Both the position numbers and the translations under genes were made by a program. This document shows positions 33,590 to 41,891 of a DNA stretch of 49,325 nucleotides, in pieces (the stretch's first letter is position 1; every line of letters starts with the position of its first letter). The notes below the pieces were generated by a model. That model saw only the letters and a program-made list of their open reading frames with translations. It was not told the DNA's origin and did not search any database. Origin of the DNA: Streptomyces sp. SA15 (GTDB taxonomy: Bacteria; Actinomycetota; Actinomycetes; Streptomycetales; Streptomycetaceae); NCBI RefSeq assembly GCF_002291145.1, contig NZ_NTGE01000039.1, positions 1 to 49,325 of the forward strand, read 5' to 3'.

Positions 33590-34177
33590 TTGACCGACGC
33601 CATGCCCCACCTCGACGACGCAGGCGAGAACGACGACGTCGTGGCACTGCTGATGCAGCAGCACAACCACATCCGTGATCTCTTCGCCGAGGTCGAGAAC
33701 GCCACCGCCGACGACCGGGCGGAGGCATTCCGCAGGCTCGTCCGCCTGCTGGCCGTCCACGAGACCGCCGAGGAGGAAGTGGTCCACCCTGCAGCCCGCC
33801 GTCTCCTGCAGGACGGTGAGCACGTGGTCGACGACCGTCTCGATGAGGAGAGGGCCGCGAAGGAGAAGCTGAGCCGACTCGATGACATGAACCCCGACGA
33901 CCCCGGGTTCATGCCCGCCTTGCGGGAACTGCGCGCGGACGTGCTCCAGCACGCGGCTTCGGAGGAACAGTACGAGTTCCCCGGGCTGCGCGAGAAGGCC
34001 GGAGCGCAGCAGCTTGCCATGATGGCCACGGCTGTCCGTGCTGCCGAGGCCATGGCGCCCACCCGCCCGCACCCGGGAGTCGAGACGGCGGCGGAGAATG
34101 TCGCCGTCGGACCCGTGGCAGCCGTGATCGACCGGACTCGTGACGCCGTCCGCAAGGCGATGGGCAAGGACAGCTGA
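33590..34177 (+). CDS. Hemerythrin HHE domain protein (paralogue of 27567)
   Basis: 195 residues from TTG 33590, with AAGGGAG six bases upstream (ATG 33602 in frame is an alternative). The bundle has LMQQHNHIRDLFAEVENATA, LLAVHETAEEEVVHPAARRL and VLQHAASEEQYEFPGLREKA, giving the same His/Glu ligand pattern as the protein at 27567. The C-terminal tail MAPTRPHPG, VAAVIDRTRDAVRKAMGKDS is nearly the same as in that paralogue. It is divergent from the RecQ-like gene. No membrane segment. Probably the product of a local duplication. Confidence 0.9.
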   Translation: MTDAMPHLDDAGENDDVVALLMQQHNHIRDLFAEVENATADDRAEAFRRLVRLLAVHETAEEEVVHPAARRLLQDGEHVVDDRLDEERAAKEKLSRLDDMNPDDPGFMPALRELRADVLQHAASEEQYEFPGLREKAGAQQLAMMATAVRAAEAMAPTRPHPGVETAAENVAVGPVAAVIDRTRDAVRKAMGKDS

Positions 34178-34815
34178 TCAGGTCGGAACAGAGTGGCCCA
34201 CACCGGCCCGCGCCTGAGCAGTTCAGCGTCGCGCTCGTCCCGGACACGGACGACGGTCGGCGGATCGGCATGACGTGAGCATCGGACGCCGCGGAGATTG
34301 CACACCTGAGTCGGGGCACTCGCCGCGCACCGCGACGCGCTCCGAACCCGAATCCGACTCTGGCCGACCACAACGGACCGCGAGGGTCGACATCACGTTC
34401 AGCCTTCAGGATTCACCAACGGCGCCAGGAATCAGTGCGCTCCCACGGTCAGCGACCTGCTGCTTGGCAGACCCACGGTCAGACGGCCCCTTCCATGGGT
34501 GCGGCAGTTGATCTACTGCGAATCGGGGCGCAGGTCGTTCAGGGCTTCCCACGCTGTGGCCGAACTTGCCTTCCCGCGGGAGCATGGTCTCCTCCACGCC
34601 CAGCGTGCGGTGCGCAAAACGCCGAGAAGTACACCATCAAGGCCGCATCAGGCAGGATCGAACAAGGCCGCACGGGCCCGGTAATGCGTCACAACATCAC
34701 CGACTCGTGCGGCCCGCCGCACGTCACGATTCGGCGGCCCGAGCGGCGTACGACTTCGCGAGCAGTTCCTCCAGCAGAGCGCTCTGCCTGGGCCGGGGAG
34801 CTTTGAGCGAAGGAA
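34178..34815. other. Gap between hemerythrin gene and IS110 relic
   Basis: 638 bases. No intact gene is supported on either strand. Around 34500-34600 the minus strand gives a short coding-like end (ATAWEALNDLRPDSQ then stop) that may be a transposase relic. The last 150 bases belong to the left end of the IS110 element. Confidence 0.35.
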
Positions 34816-35667
34816 ATGACCGGTACGTCCCCTGCCCCGCGTACCCGCCGGCGTCGGCCGGTGGGGGAAGGGGTCCTTGGAGTGGACACGCACCGGGACA
34901 CTCATGTGGCTGCTGTGCTCTCCCTGGTCGGGGAAGTGATCGGCACCGAGGTGTTCCCGGCCACCGCTGCCGGATACCGCGAACTGCTGGAGTGGGCCAG
35001 GGAGCTGGGCACGCTGCGGCGGGCCGGAGTGGAGGGGACCGGCTCCTTCGGGGCGGCTCTGTCTCGCTACCTGCTGGCCCAGGGCGTGGAAGTGTTCGAC
35101 GTGAACCGGCCCGACCGGACTGACCGCCGCCGGCGCGGCAAGTCGGACCCGCTGGATGCCCAGAACGCGGCCCGGGCTGGCTGTCCTGGTCAGTGCCGAC
35201 CCAAACCTGCGGGAAGAACTGGCCGGGCTGCACAACGCAGAACTCTTCCGTACCTGCGCGTGGCTCGCCGAGGACAGCCAGAACGATGAGGACGGTGAAG
35301 AGGTGGTGCTGCAGGCCACCCGCATTACCCTGTATCCACTGGCCCAGCGAATCAGGCAACTCACCGAGCAGATCCAGGACTTGGAAGGCCGCCTGGCCCG
35401 GCTCGTGGAACGCCACGCCCCGCAGCTGCTCACTGCGGTGGGCATCGGTCCGGACACGGCCGTCACCTTGCTGATCACGATGGGGGACAACCCGGAGCGC
35501 CTGTGCCGCCCTGCTCGCCTGCCCTCGACCCGCGCACCCAGGACTACTATGAACGCCGCATCAAGGAGGGCAAGACCCGACGCGACATCGTCCGATGCCT
35601 CTCACGCTACGTCGCCCGAGAGGTCTTTCACCTCATCCAGCCCGTATCCTCACGGCCCCCGTCATAG
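34816..35667 (+). pseudogene. IS110 family transposase, multiply broken
   Basis: From ATG 34816 the RuvC-like DEDD domain reads VLGVDTHRDTHVAAVLSLVG, GVEGTGSFGAALSRYL and RRRGKSDPLDAQNAARA. A deletion and frameshift near 35175 follow, then ADPNLREELAGLHNAELFRT, GRLARLVERHAPQLLTAVGI. A second deletion at about 35500 removes the middle of the transposase_20 domain including its Ser, after which QDYYERRIKEGKTRRDIVRC and REVFHLIQP end at TAG 35665. Only about 284 codons remain of the usual 350-400. The relic ends 33 bases before pcaL. Confidence 0.85.
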
Positions 35668-35700
35668 GGGCAGTCCGTGATACGTGAGAGGGTCTGAGGC

Positions 35701-36999
35701 GTGAGTGAGACACCGTCGAACACCCTGCAATACCGCTTTGACGGGCCAGAAGAGGCTCCCGTCCTGATCCTGGGTCCCTCCCTGGGTACCACGTGGCACA
35801 TGTGGGACCGGCAGGTCCCCGAGCTGGCCAAGCAGTGGCGCATCTTCCGGTTCGACCTGCCGGGGCACGGCGGCGCGCCCGCGTACCCGGCCGGCTCGGT
35901 CGGTGACCTCTCCGCACGGCTGCTCGCCACGCTCGACGGCCTCGGCGTGCAGCGCTTCGGCTACGCGGGCTGCGCCCTCGGCGGCGCGGTCGGCATCGAG
36001 CTGGCCCTGCGCCACCCGGAGCGCCTCGCCTCGCTCGCGCTGATCGCCGCCTCGCCGCGCTTCGGCACGGCCGACGAGTTCCGGCAGCGGGGCGTGATAG
36101 TGCGTACGAACGGGCTCGACCCCATCGCCCGCACCTCCCCCGACCGCTGGTTCACGAGCGGGTTCGCCGCCGCGCAGCCGGCGATCACCGAGTGGGCCGT
36201 GCAGATGGTGCGCACCACGGACCCCGGCTGCTACATCGCGGCCTGCGAGGCGCTCGCCGCGTTCGACGTACGGCCCGAACTCGGCCGCGTCGGTGTCCCG
36301 ACCCTCGTCCTCGTCGGCTCGGACGACCAGGTCACCGGCCCCGCCGAGGCCCGTACCCTGGTCGCGGGCATCCCGGACGCCCGGCTCGCCGTCGTCCCCG
36401 GCGCCTCCCACCTGGTCCCGGTCGAGCAGCCGGCCGCCGTCACCGACCTGCTGGTGAGACATTTCTCCACCGCGTGGCAGCCCGCCTTCGACTCCACCAC
36501 CGGCCAGATGGCGGCCATCGGGGCGGCCCCGGTCAAACCGGTCCTGTCCGCCGCACCGCCGCAGCCCGCGCCCCGCCCGGAGATCGCCCCGGCCGTGGAG
36601 CCGCAGGTCATGAGCCGCCCCGACCCGTACGACGCCGGGATCAAGGTCCGCCGCGAGGTGCTCGGCGACGCCCATGTCGACCGGGCGCTGGCGGAGGCCG
36701 AAGGGTTCTCGGGGGACTTCCAGGAGTTCATCACCCGCTATGCGTGGGGCGAGATCTGGGACCGGCCCGGTCTCGACCGCCGCTCGCGCAGCTGTGTCAC
36801 CCTCACGGCCCTGGTCGCGGGCGGCCACCTGGACGAACTCGCCTTCCACGTCCGTGCCGCCCTGCGCAACGGCCTCACCCCCGCCGAGATCAAGGAGGTG
36901 CTGCTGCAGGCGGCGGTCTACTGCGGCGTACCGGCGGCCAACAGCGCGTTCAAGGTGGCCCAGCAGGTCATCCGCGAGGAGACCACCCCCACCGAGTGA
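35701..36999 (+). CDS. pcaL: Fused 3-oxoadipate enol-lactonase / 4-carboxymuconolactone decarboxylase
   Basis: 432 residues, a PcaD-PcaC fusion that carries out two consecutive steps of the protocatechuate branch of the beta-ketoadipate pathway in the cytoplasm. Residues 1-about 260 are an alpha/beta hydrolase (RIFRFDLPGHGGAPAYP, VPTLVLVGSDDQVTGPAEAR, ASHLVP with the catalytic His). Residues about 300-430 are the decarboxylase (AWGEIWDRPGLDRRSRSCVT, GHLDELAFHVRAALRNGLTP, EVLLQAAVYCGVPAANSAF). Unusually, the nucleophile elbow reads GCALGG, with Ala where GxSxG places Ser. GTG 35701 is the start. Other pca genes are not adjacent: an IS110 relic lies directly upstream. Confidence 0.9.
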   Translation: MSETPSNTLQYRFDGPEEAPVLILGPSLGTTWHMWDRQVPELAKQWRIFRFDLPGHGGAPAYPAGSVGDLSARLLATLDGLGVQRFGYAGCALGGAVGIELALRHPERLASLALIAASPRFGTADEFRQRGVIVRTNGLDPIARTSPDRWFTSGFAAAQPAITEWAVQMVRTTDPGCYIAACEALAAFDVRPELGRVGVPTLVLVGSDDQVTGPAEARTLVAGIPDARLAVVPGASHLVPVEQPAAVTDLLVRHFSTAWQPAFDSTTGQMAAIGAAPVKPVLSAAPPQPAPRPEIAPAVEPQVMSRPDPYDAGIKVRREVLGDAHVDRALAEAEGFSGDFQEFITRYAWGEIWDRPGLDRRSRSCVTLTALVAGGHLDELAFHVRAALRNGLTPAEIKEVLLQAAVYCGVPAANSAFKVAQQVIREETTPTE

Positions 37000-37032
37000 G
37001 CCCCATCCCGGCCCCGGGGGCACGATGGACTC

Positions 37033-37668
37033 ATGAAGCTCACGAAGAAGTCGCACGCCTGCGTCCGCCTCGAAAAGGACGGGCAGACGCTCGTCCTCGA
37101 CCCCGGCGGATTCAGCGAGGAGGACGCCGCGCTCGGCGCGGATGCGATCCTCGTCACCCACGAGCACCCCGACCACTTCGACGAACTGCGACTGCGTGCC
37201 GCCATGGAGAACAACCCGGCCGCGCAGATCTGGACCCTGAAGTCGGTGGCGGAGAAGATCTCGTCGGCCTTCCCCGGCCGCGTGCACACCGTCGGCCACG
37301 GCGACACCTTCACCGCCGCCGGCTTCGACGTCCAGGTGCACGGCGAACTGCACGCCGTCATCCACCCGGACATCCCGCGCATCACCAACGTCGGTTACCT
37401 CATCGACGACGGCAAGGTCTTCCACCCCGGCGACGCCCTCACCGTCCCCGACCACGCCGTCGAGACGCTGATGCTCCCGGTCATGGCCCCCTGGAACAAG
37501 ATCTCCGAGGTCATCGACTACGTCCGCGAGGTCAAGCCGCAGCGCGCGTACGACATCCACGACGCCCTGCTCACCGACCTCGCCCGCCCGATCTACGACC
37601 GTCAGATCGGCGCCCTGGGCGGCTCGGAGCACCTCCGGCTGACGCCCGGTGACTCGGCCGAGGTGTGA
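37033..37668 (+). CDS. MBL-fold metallo-hydrolase
   Basis: 211 residues of the UlaG/YtnP-like short metallo-beta-lactamase fold. The metal motif HxHxDH is seen as LVTHEHPDHFDE. Other family marks are MKLTKKSHACVRLEKDG, ITNVGYLIDDGKVFHPGDAL (Asp bridging ligand) and LPVMAPWNKISEVIDYVREV with a late His in AYDIHDALL. It is a cytoplasmic hydrolase of unknown substrate. It begins 33 bases after pcaL and is followed 50 bases later by the exonuclease III gene, so a common transcript is possible. Confidence 0.88.
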   Translation: MKLTKKSHACVRLEKDGQTLVLDPGGFSEEDAALGADAILVTHEHPDHFDELRLRAAMENNPAAQIWTLKSVAEKISSAFPGRVHTVGHGDTFTAAGFDVQVHGELHAVIHPDIPRITNVGYLIDDGKVFHPGDALTVPDHAVETLMLPVMAPWNKISEVIDYVREVKPQRAYDIHDALLTDLARPIYDRQIGALGGSEHLRLTPGDSAEV

Positions 37669-37718
37669 CCGCACCCGGCCGGGCGGAGTTGTCAGACCCG
37701 CCCGGTAGGTTGTGAGGC

Positions 37719-38498
37719 ATGCGCATCGCGACCTGGAACGTGAACTCGATCACCGCCCGCCTGCCGAGGCTCCTGGCCTGGCTGGAGAGCAGTGGCACGG
37801 ACGTGCTGTGCCTCCAGGAGGCCAAGGTCGCCGAGGAGCAGTTCCCCCTCGACGAACTGCGCGACCTGGGCTACGAGGCGGCGGTCCACGCCACCGGCCG
37901 GTGGAACGGCGTGGCGGTGCTCTCCCGCGTAGGCCTGAAGGAGGTCGTCAGGGGCCTGCCCGGCGACCCCGGCTACGACGGCCTCCAGGAGCCCCGCGCC
38001 ATCTCCGCGACCTGCGGCCCGGTCCGCGTCTGGTCGGTGTACGTGCCGAACGGCCGCGAGGTGGACCACCCCCACTACGCCTACAAACTCCAGTGGTTCG
38101 AGGCCCTGAAGGCAGCCGTCGCGGGCGACGCGGCCGGCAGCCGCCCGTTCGCGGTGATGGGCGACTACAACGTGGCCCCGACGGACGACGACGTGTACGA
38201 CAGGTCCGCTTTCGAGGGCTCCACCCACGTCACCCCCGCCGAGCGAGCCGCCCTGGCGTCCCTGCGCGAGGCCGGCCTGTCCGACGTGGTCCCGCGGCCC
38301 CTGAAGTACGAGCACGCGTTCACTTACTGGGACTACCGCCAGCTCTGCTTCCCCAAGAACCGAGGCATGCGCATCGACCTGGTGTACGCCAACGAGCCGT
38401 TCACCAAGGCGGTCACCGACGCCTACGTCGACCGCGAGGAGCGCAAGGGCAAGGGCGCCTCGGACCACGCACCGGTCGTGGTGGACCTCGAGGTCTAG
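37719..38498 (+). CDS. xth: Exodeoxyribonuclease III
   Basis: 259 residues of the ExoIII/AP-endonuclease family. Conserved features in order: MRIATWNVNSITARLPRL (Asn metal site), VLCLQEAKV (metal Glu), RVWSVYVPNGREV (Tyr), VMGDYNVAPTDDDVYD (Asp-Asn), FTYWDYRQLCFPKNRGMRID and GASDHAPVVVDL (catalytic Asp-His). It cleaves abasic sites and degrades 3' ends in base excision repair. The stop codon TAG (38496-38498) lies inside the left terminal repeat of a MITE, so the element set the C-terminus of the protein. Confidence 0.93.
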   Translation: MRIATWNVNSITARLPRLLAWLESSGTDVLCLQEAKVAEEQFPLDELRDLGYEAAVHATGRWNGVAVLSRVGLKEVVRGLPGDPGYDGLQEPRAISATCGPVRVWSVYVPNGREVDHPHYAYKLQWFEALKAAVAGDAAGSRPFAVMGDYNVAPTDDDVYDRSAFEGSTHVTPAERAALASLREAGLSDVVPRPLKYEHAFTYWDYRQLCFPKNRGMRIDLVYANEPFTKAVTDAYVDREERKGKGASDHAPVVVDLEV

Positions 38499-38685
38499 GG
38501 CCTGTCCGGCGGATCAGGTCGCAGGAAAGCGGCGGCGCCCAATCAACGCAGGTGAGCGGGGCCTGGTGCGTCGAGCTGCAAGGCGGAGGAGGGCGTCGAC
38601 GCGGAGCGTCGGCAACCGACGACAACGCCGCAGATCGGCGTGCCAGGCCCCGCGTCTGCGGCATGATCCGCCGGACAGGCCCTAG
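38495..38685. mobile_element. MITE with 22-base perfect terminal inverted repeats
   Basis: A 191-base non-coding foldback element. Both ends carry a perfect 22-base inverted repeat beginning ctag and containing gggcctgtccggcggatca (38495-38516 and 38664-38685). A second inverted pair (gcggggcctggtgcg near 38557 with cgtgccaggccccgc near 38640) would extend the hairpin. CTAG at each outer end suggests insertion at CTAG or TA, as known for some IS5- and IS630-type elements. No transposase is encoded, so it would need help in trans. Confidence 0.8.
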
Positions 38686-38768
38686 CCTTGCCACAACCTC
38701 AAGTCGACCGGAATCGAGGGCCCGCGCGCCTGTGGTGCGCATGGCAGGGTGGATGACACGCTGGGGGT

Positions 38769-39176
38769 ATGAAGATCCCTTTTCTGGGCGGCCGGCGGGA
38801 GAAGCCCGGCACCCCCGACCCCGAGGGCATCGCCGAACTCCTCTCCGAGTGCGAACTGCTGCGCTCGCAGGCCGCCCAGGAGGGTGTCCGACTCGACGAC
38901 ACGGCGGCTTCGCTGGAGGCCCTGGACCAGTTGGTGCCGCGCTGGCGGGACGACGAGGAGATCCTGCCGTGGCTCGGCAATGACGCCGGGCTCTACCTCG
39001 GCACGGTCATCGTGCGGACCGTCCCCGGCGCCACCTGGGCCCTGTGGCCGGACGGCCAGCCCGTCATCCGGCTGGCCTCCGGCCGGGAGTTCGACGTCGT
39101 GGCCTCCGGGCACGAGTGGGCTGCCAGCGGAGTGCCCGAGCTCTCCCAGCTGTACGCCGAAGTCGCCGAAGAGTGA
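38769..39176 (+). CDS. Conserved small protein of unknown function
   Basis: 135 residues from ATG 38769. The N-terminal half is helical and acidic (DPEGIAELLSECELLRSQAA, ASLEALDQLVPRWRDDEE), the second half is beta-rich (GLYLGTVIVRTVPGATWALW, PVIRLASGREFDVVASGHEW). The shape resembles the DUF6278 type of actinobacterial proteins that are often found as short single-domain proteins, but I am not certain of this name. No signal peptide, no catalytic motif. It is followed by a convergent gene, with a weak hairpin in the gap. Confidence 0.7.
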   Translation: MKIPFLGGRREKPGTPDPEGIAELLSECELLRSQAAQEGVRLDDTAASLEALDQLVPRWRDDEEILPWLGNDAGLYLGTVIVRTVPGATWALWPDGQPVIRLASGREFDVVASGHEWAASGVPELSQLYAEVAEE

Positions 39177-39311
39177 GTCCCTGGCCCGTAGGGCGAGGTA
39201 AATACGGCTAATGCCCGAAAGGTTAGTGTCGCGCCTTATCTAGGATTTTGCCCGGATAAGTTGCGGCCATCACGAGACAGCTGAGAGTGGGGGGAGTGCA
39301 GCAGCCGGAGA

Positions 39312-40889
39312 TCACTGCTCGCGCACCGGAATCGACACGTACGACGGGTCGTTCGGCGGCGAGGAGAAGGTCAGCTGCGCGCCGGTCGGGTTGTGCTCGA
39401 CGTAGAGCGGGTCGACCGTGTCGACCACCAGGGCCAGCCGGTGCCCTGCCGGGACGTCGTAGGCCGTGGAGAACAGTTCCAGGTCGACGTCGAACGGCTT
39501 CCCGGGCGTCTGCCCGTGGAAGGTGTACGGCGCGTTGCTGACCAGCTTGCCGAGGCCGAGCGGCCCCACGTCGTAGAGGTAGGCGACGAGGGTGCCGCTC
39601 TCCTTGGTCGGAGTGAGCGTGGTGTGCATCTTCGCGGTGCCGCGCACCCGTTGGGCGGCCGTGTACTTCTCCGACTGCCATACGGCGGCCCAGCGGCGGG
39701 GGAGCAGGGGGATCGAGGCGACCGGGGGCAGCTGGGCCACCTGGTCGAGGACGCTGGAGAGGAAGACCACCCCGCCGTCGGCGCCCGTGTTCACGTTCGC
39801 GCGGATCGTGATGGTGCCCGCGAGCGCGATCTTCTTCCGTGTCGCGCCGACCGATTTCCAGTCTGTGTAGCCCTCGTAGCTGCCCGAGGAGCCGCCCGAG
39901 GAGCGGGACTTGAGCCGGACGGGCTGCTCGCGGTCGATGCCGTTGTCCTCGCCCTTGAGGTAGTGGTCGAACCAGCGCTCGGTGTCGGTCCACACGTCGT
40001 TGGGCAGGCCGAACAGTCCGGTGACCTCGGCGGTCGCGTGGTCGCCGGGGCGCAGCTCCAGCCGCTTCGGGCCCGTCAGCTTCTCGTAGAAGTCCGTGTA
40101 CTGGTTGGGCGGGAAGATCGTGTCGCCCCAGGCGTTGGCGAGCATGACGGCGGTGTCGTTCTTGTTCAGCTGGTCGACGTACCTCGCAGCGGAACGTTTC
40201 TTCCCCCAGGCGACGATCTCCGGTTCCTTGGCCAGGTTCGAGGCGTAGAAGTCGTCGAAGATCTGCCGGAGTTCGGCGCTCTGGCGGCCGGTGACCAGGC
40301 TGGCGCCGTCCAGGAGCCCAGCGGCCTGGAGGTGCTGGGTGCGGCCGGAGTAGATCGAGTCGATCAGGTCGGCCCAGCCGCTGAGGGACGCGACTGCCTT
40401 CACCCGCTTGTCGTGCGCTGCGGCGAGCAGGCTGATGCCGGCGCCGTACGAGACGCCCGCCATGCCGATGTGCTGGGCGTCGGCGGGGGTGTTGGCGAGC
40501 GCCCAGTCGATGACCCTGGACGCGTCGGCTATGTCGGGCGGGCCCGCGACTTCTATCTCGCCGCCCGATTGCCAGAAGCCCCGCACGTTGTAACTGACCA
40601 CGATGTAGCCGGAGTTCGCGAGTTTCTGGGCCTGGGCGAGGTACTCGACCTGGGGCAGGCCCCAGCTCGTGGGCAGCACGAGCAGCGGGTGGCGGCGGGT
40701 GCCGTCGGCGCCGGCGGGCGTGATGACGTTCGCCTTGAGAACCGTGCCGCCGTCGCCGGTGATGTCGACGAAGCGGATGCCGGTCGCCGCCTGGGCGGTG
40801 GGGGCGAGGCCGAGGGCGCCACCGGCGATCAGGGTCGCGGAGACGGCGCCCATGGCGGTCGTACGCAGAGCCTTGCGACGGTGTCCCAC
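39312..40889 (-). CDS. Secreted CocE/NonD-type alpha/beta hydrolase (S15-like)
   Basis: 525 residues from GTG 40889 (GAGGAG upstream). A Sec-type signal peptide (GHRRKALRTTAMGAVSATLI, cleavage near AQA) is followed by an X-Pro dipeptidyl-peptidase/CocE hydrolase domain: nucleophile elbow GMAGVSYGAGISLL, NAWGDTIFPPNQ (Asp) and LRPGDHATAEV (His). The last 190 residues form the jelly-roll C-terminal domain (PAGHRLALVVDTVDPLYVEH). It would act outside the cell on peptides or esters; the specific substrate is unknown. Its gene is convergent with the small conserved gene. Confidence 0.88.
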   Translation of the reverse strand: MGHRRKALRTTAMGAVSATLIAGGALGLAPTAQAATGIRFVDITGDGGTVLKANVITPAGADGTRRHPLLVLPTSWGLPQVEYLAQAQKLANSGYIVVSYNVRGFWQSGGEIEVAGPPDIADASRVIDWALANTPADAQHIGMAGVSYGAGISLLAAAHDKRVKAVASLSGWADLIDSIYSGRTQHLQAAGLLDGASLVTGRQSAELRQIFDDFYASNLAKEPEIVAWGKKRSAARYVDQLNKNDTAVMLANAWGDTIFPPNQYTDFYEKLTGPKRLELRPGDHATAEVTGLFGLPNDVWTDTERWFDHYLKGEDNGIDREQPVRLKSRSSGGSSGSYEGYTDWKSVGATRKKIALAGTITIRANVNTGADGGVVFLSSVLDQVAQLPPVASIPLLPRRWAAVWQSEKYTAAQRVRGTAKMHTTLTPTKESGTLVAYLYDVGPLGLGKLVSNAPYTFHGQTPGKPFDVDLELFSTAYDVPAGHRLALVVDTVDPLYVEHNPTGAQLTFSSPPNDPSYVSIPVREQ

Positions 40890-40942
40890 TTGTCACTCCT
40901 CACTCGTGTCAGTGCAAAGTGACCAGACGGTAACCGCGGCTG

Positions 40943-40968
40943 CTTACCGCAGGTAACCCGTCGGTAAG
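40943..40968. promoter_or_regulatory. Operator-like repeats upstream of the secreted hydrolase gene
   Basis: Between 40931 and 40985 the motif ggtaac/ggtaag or its complement occurs about six times; the most regular pair is the inverted repeat cttaccg at 40943-40949 and cggtaag at 40962-40968. This is 54-80 bases before the hydrolase start codon and suggests a regulator binding site. Confidence 0.4.
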
Positions 40969-41005
40969 TTACGTGGGAGTAACGATTGTTGACATGTGTT
41001 GAAAC

Positions 41006-41764
41006 TCAGGAGGCGCGGTGGGAGTTGCGCGGAGCCGCCGGTGCCGGCAGCGGTGTTTGGGCCGCCCGGGTCACGTCCGCGACCAGCTCGACCACATCGG
41101 GGCCGTACGCCTGTGAGTTGACCACCTTCAGCAGCAGGACGAAGGTGTTGTTGCCGTGCTTGCGGGTGAGCCGTTCGTGGTTGCGGGCGAGGTAGCGGGT
41201 CGTGGCCTGGTTGGTGATCGAGGTCTGGCCGCAGAAGAGGAAGACGGGGCGGCTGCCGTTGCTCTGATCGACGGTGAGACGGGCGAGGAGCGCGTACTCG
41301 GCCTTGCCGACCTCGACGCGGTAGCGCTCGGAACCGACCTGGAAGGCGCCGCGGTCCGGACCGGGTTCGGGGTCGACGTTCACGCGCACACCCGGGAGCA
41401 GGGAGGACAGGTGGGCTGCCATACGGCGATTCGAGGCCGGGCCGCCCACGCAGAACTCGGTGCGCTCGCCGAACCCCTGTCGTGCCGTGTCGTGCGGGAC
41501 GACCTGGGCGTGGGCGTTGCAGTCCTTGATCAGTGCGGCGAGCTCGAGCAGCGCGAACACATCGTGGCGCATCACCATCAGGTCGGGACCGCCGGCGCCG
41601 CGGTTCACCACCAGCAGTGACTCGGCGTTGTCCGGCAGCCCGAAGAAGGCCTGCTTGCGGCGGAGTTTCCGCTTCCACAGGTAGGTCCGGGCGAGCCAGC
41701 CGACCGCGGCGCTGATGCCGGCGGCCACCACACCCAGGACGATGTTGCGCACGTCGTCATTCAT
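41006..41764 (-). CDS. Membrane-anchored protein of unknown function
   Basis: 252 residues from ATG 41764. The N-terminus is a single transmembrane helix (IVLGVVAAGISAAVGWLA) followed by a basic stretch (YLWKRKLRRKQAFFG). The main body has alternating strands and helices: LLVVNRGAGGPDLMVMRHDV, ERTEFCVGGPASNRRMAAHL, RPVFLFCGQTSITNQATTRY and FVLLLKVVNSQAYGPDVVEL. The GGPASN motif and CGQT motif suggest a nucleotide or small-molecule binding fold, but no family is clear. It is divergent from the gamma-glutamyltransferase gene. Confidence 0.75.
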   Translation of the reverse strand: MNDDVRNIVLGVVAAGISAAVGWLARTYLWKRKLRRKQAFFGLPDNAESLLVVNRGAGGPDLMVMRHDVFALLELAALIKDCNAHAQVVPHDTARQGFGERTEFCVGGPASNRRMAAHLSSLLPGVRVNVDPEPGPDRGAFQVGSERYRVEVGKAEYALLARLTVDQSNGSRPVFLFCGQTSITNQATTRYLARNHERLTRKHGNNTFVLLLKVVNSQAYGPDVVELVADVTRAAQTPLPAPAAPRNSHRAS

Positions 41765-41891
41765 GGGCGCGCATGGTAGCGGGCGAACGCAAACCCGTGT
41801 TCGACACGGGGCACGCCGGGCCCTCGTGCGGTCCTGACGAGGGCATGGCGATGGGATTAGGCTGCGCGCACGGTCTCTTCTGGAGGTGCGG

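Noticed and set aside
35662..37674. 670-codon open frame antisense to pcaL and the MBL hydrolase gene
   Set aside because: Mirror of two clear genes; repetitive Gly/Val/Asp/Arg composition, no recognisable motif.
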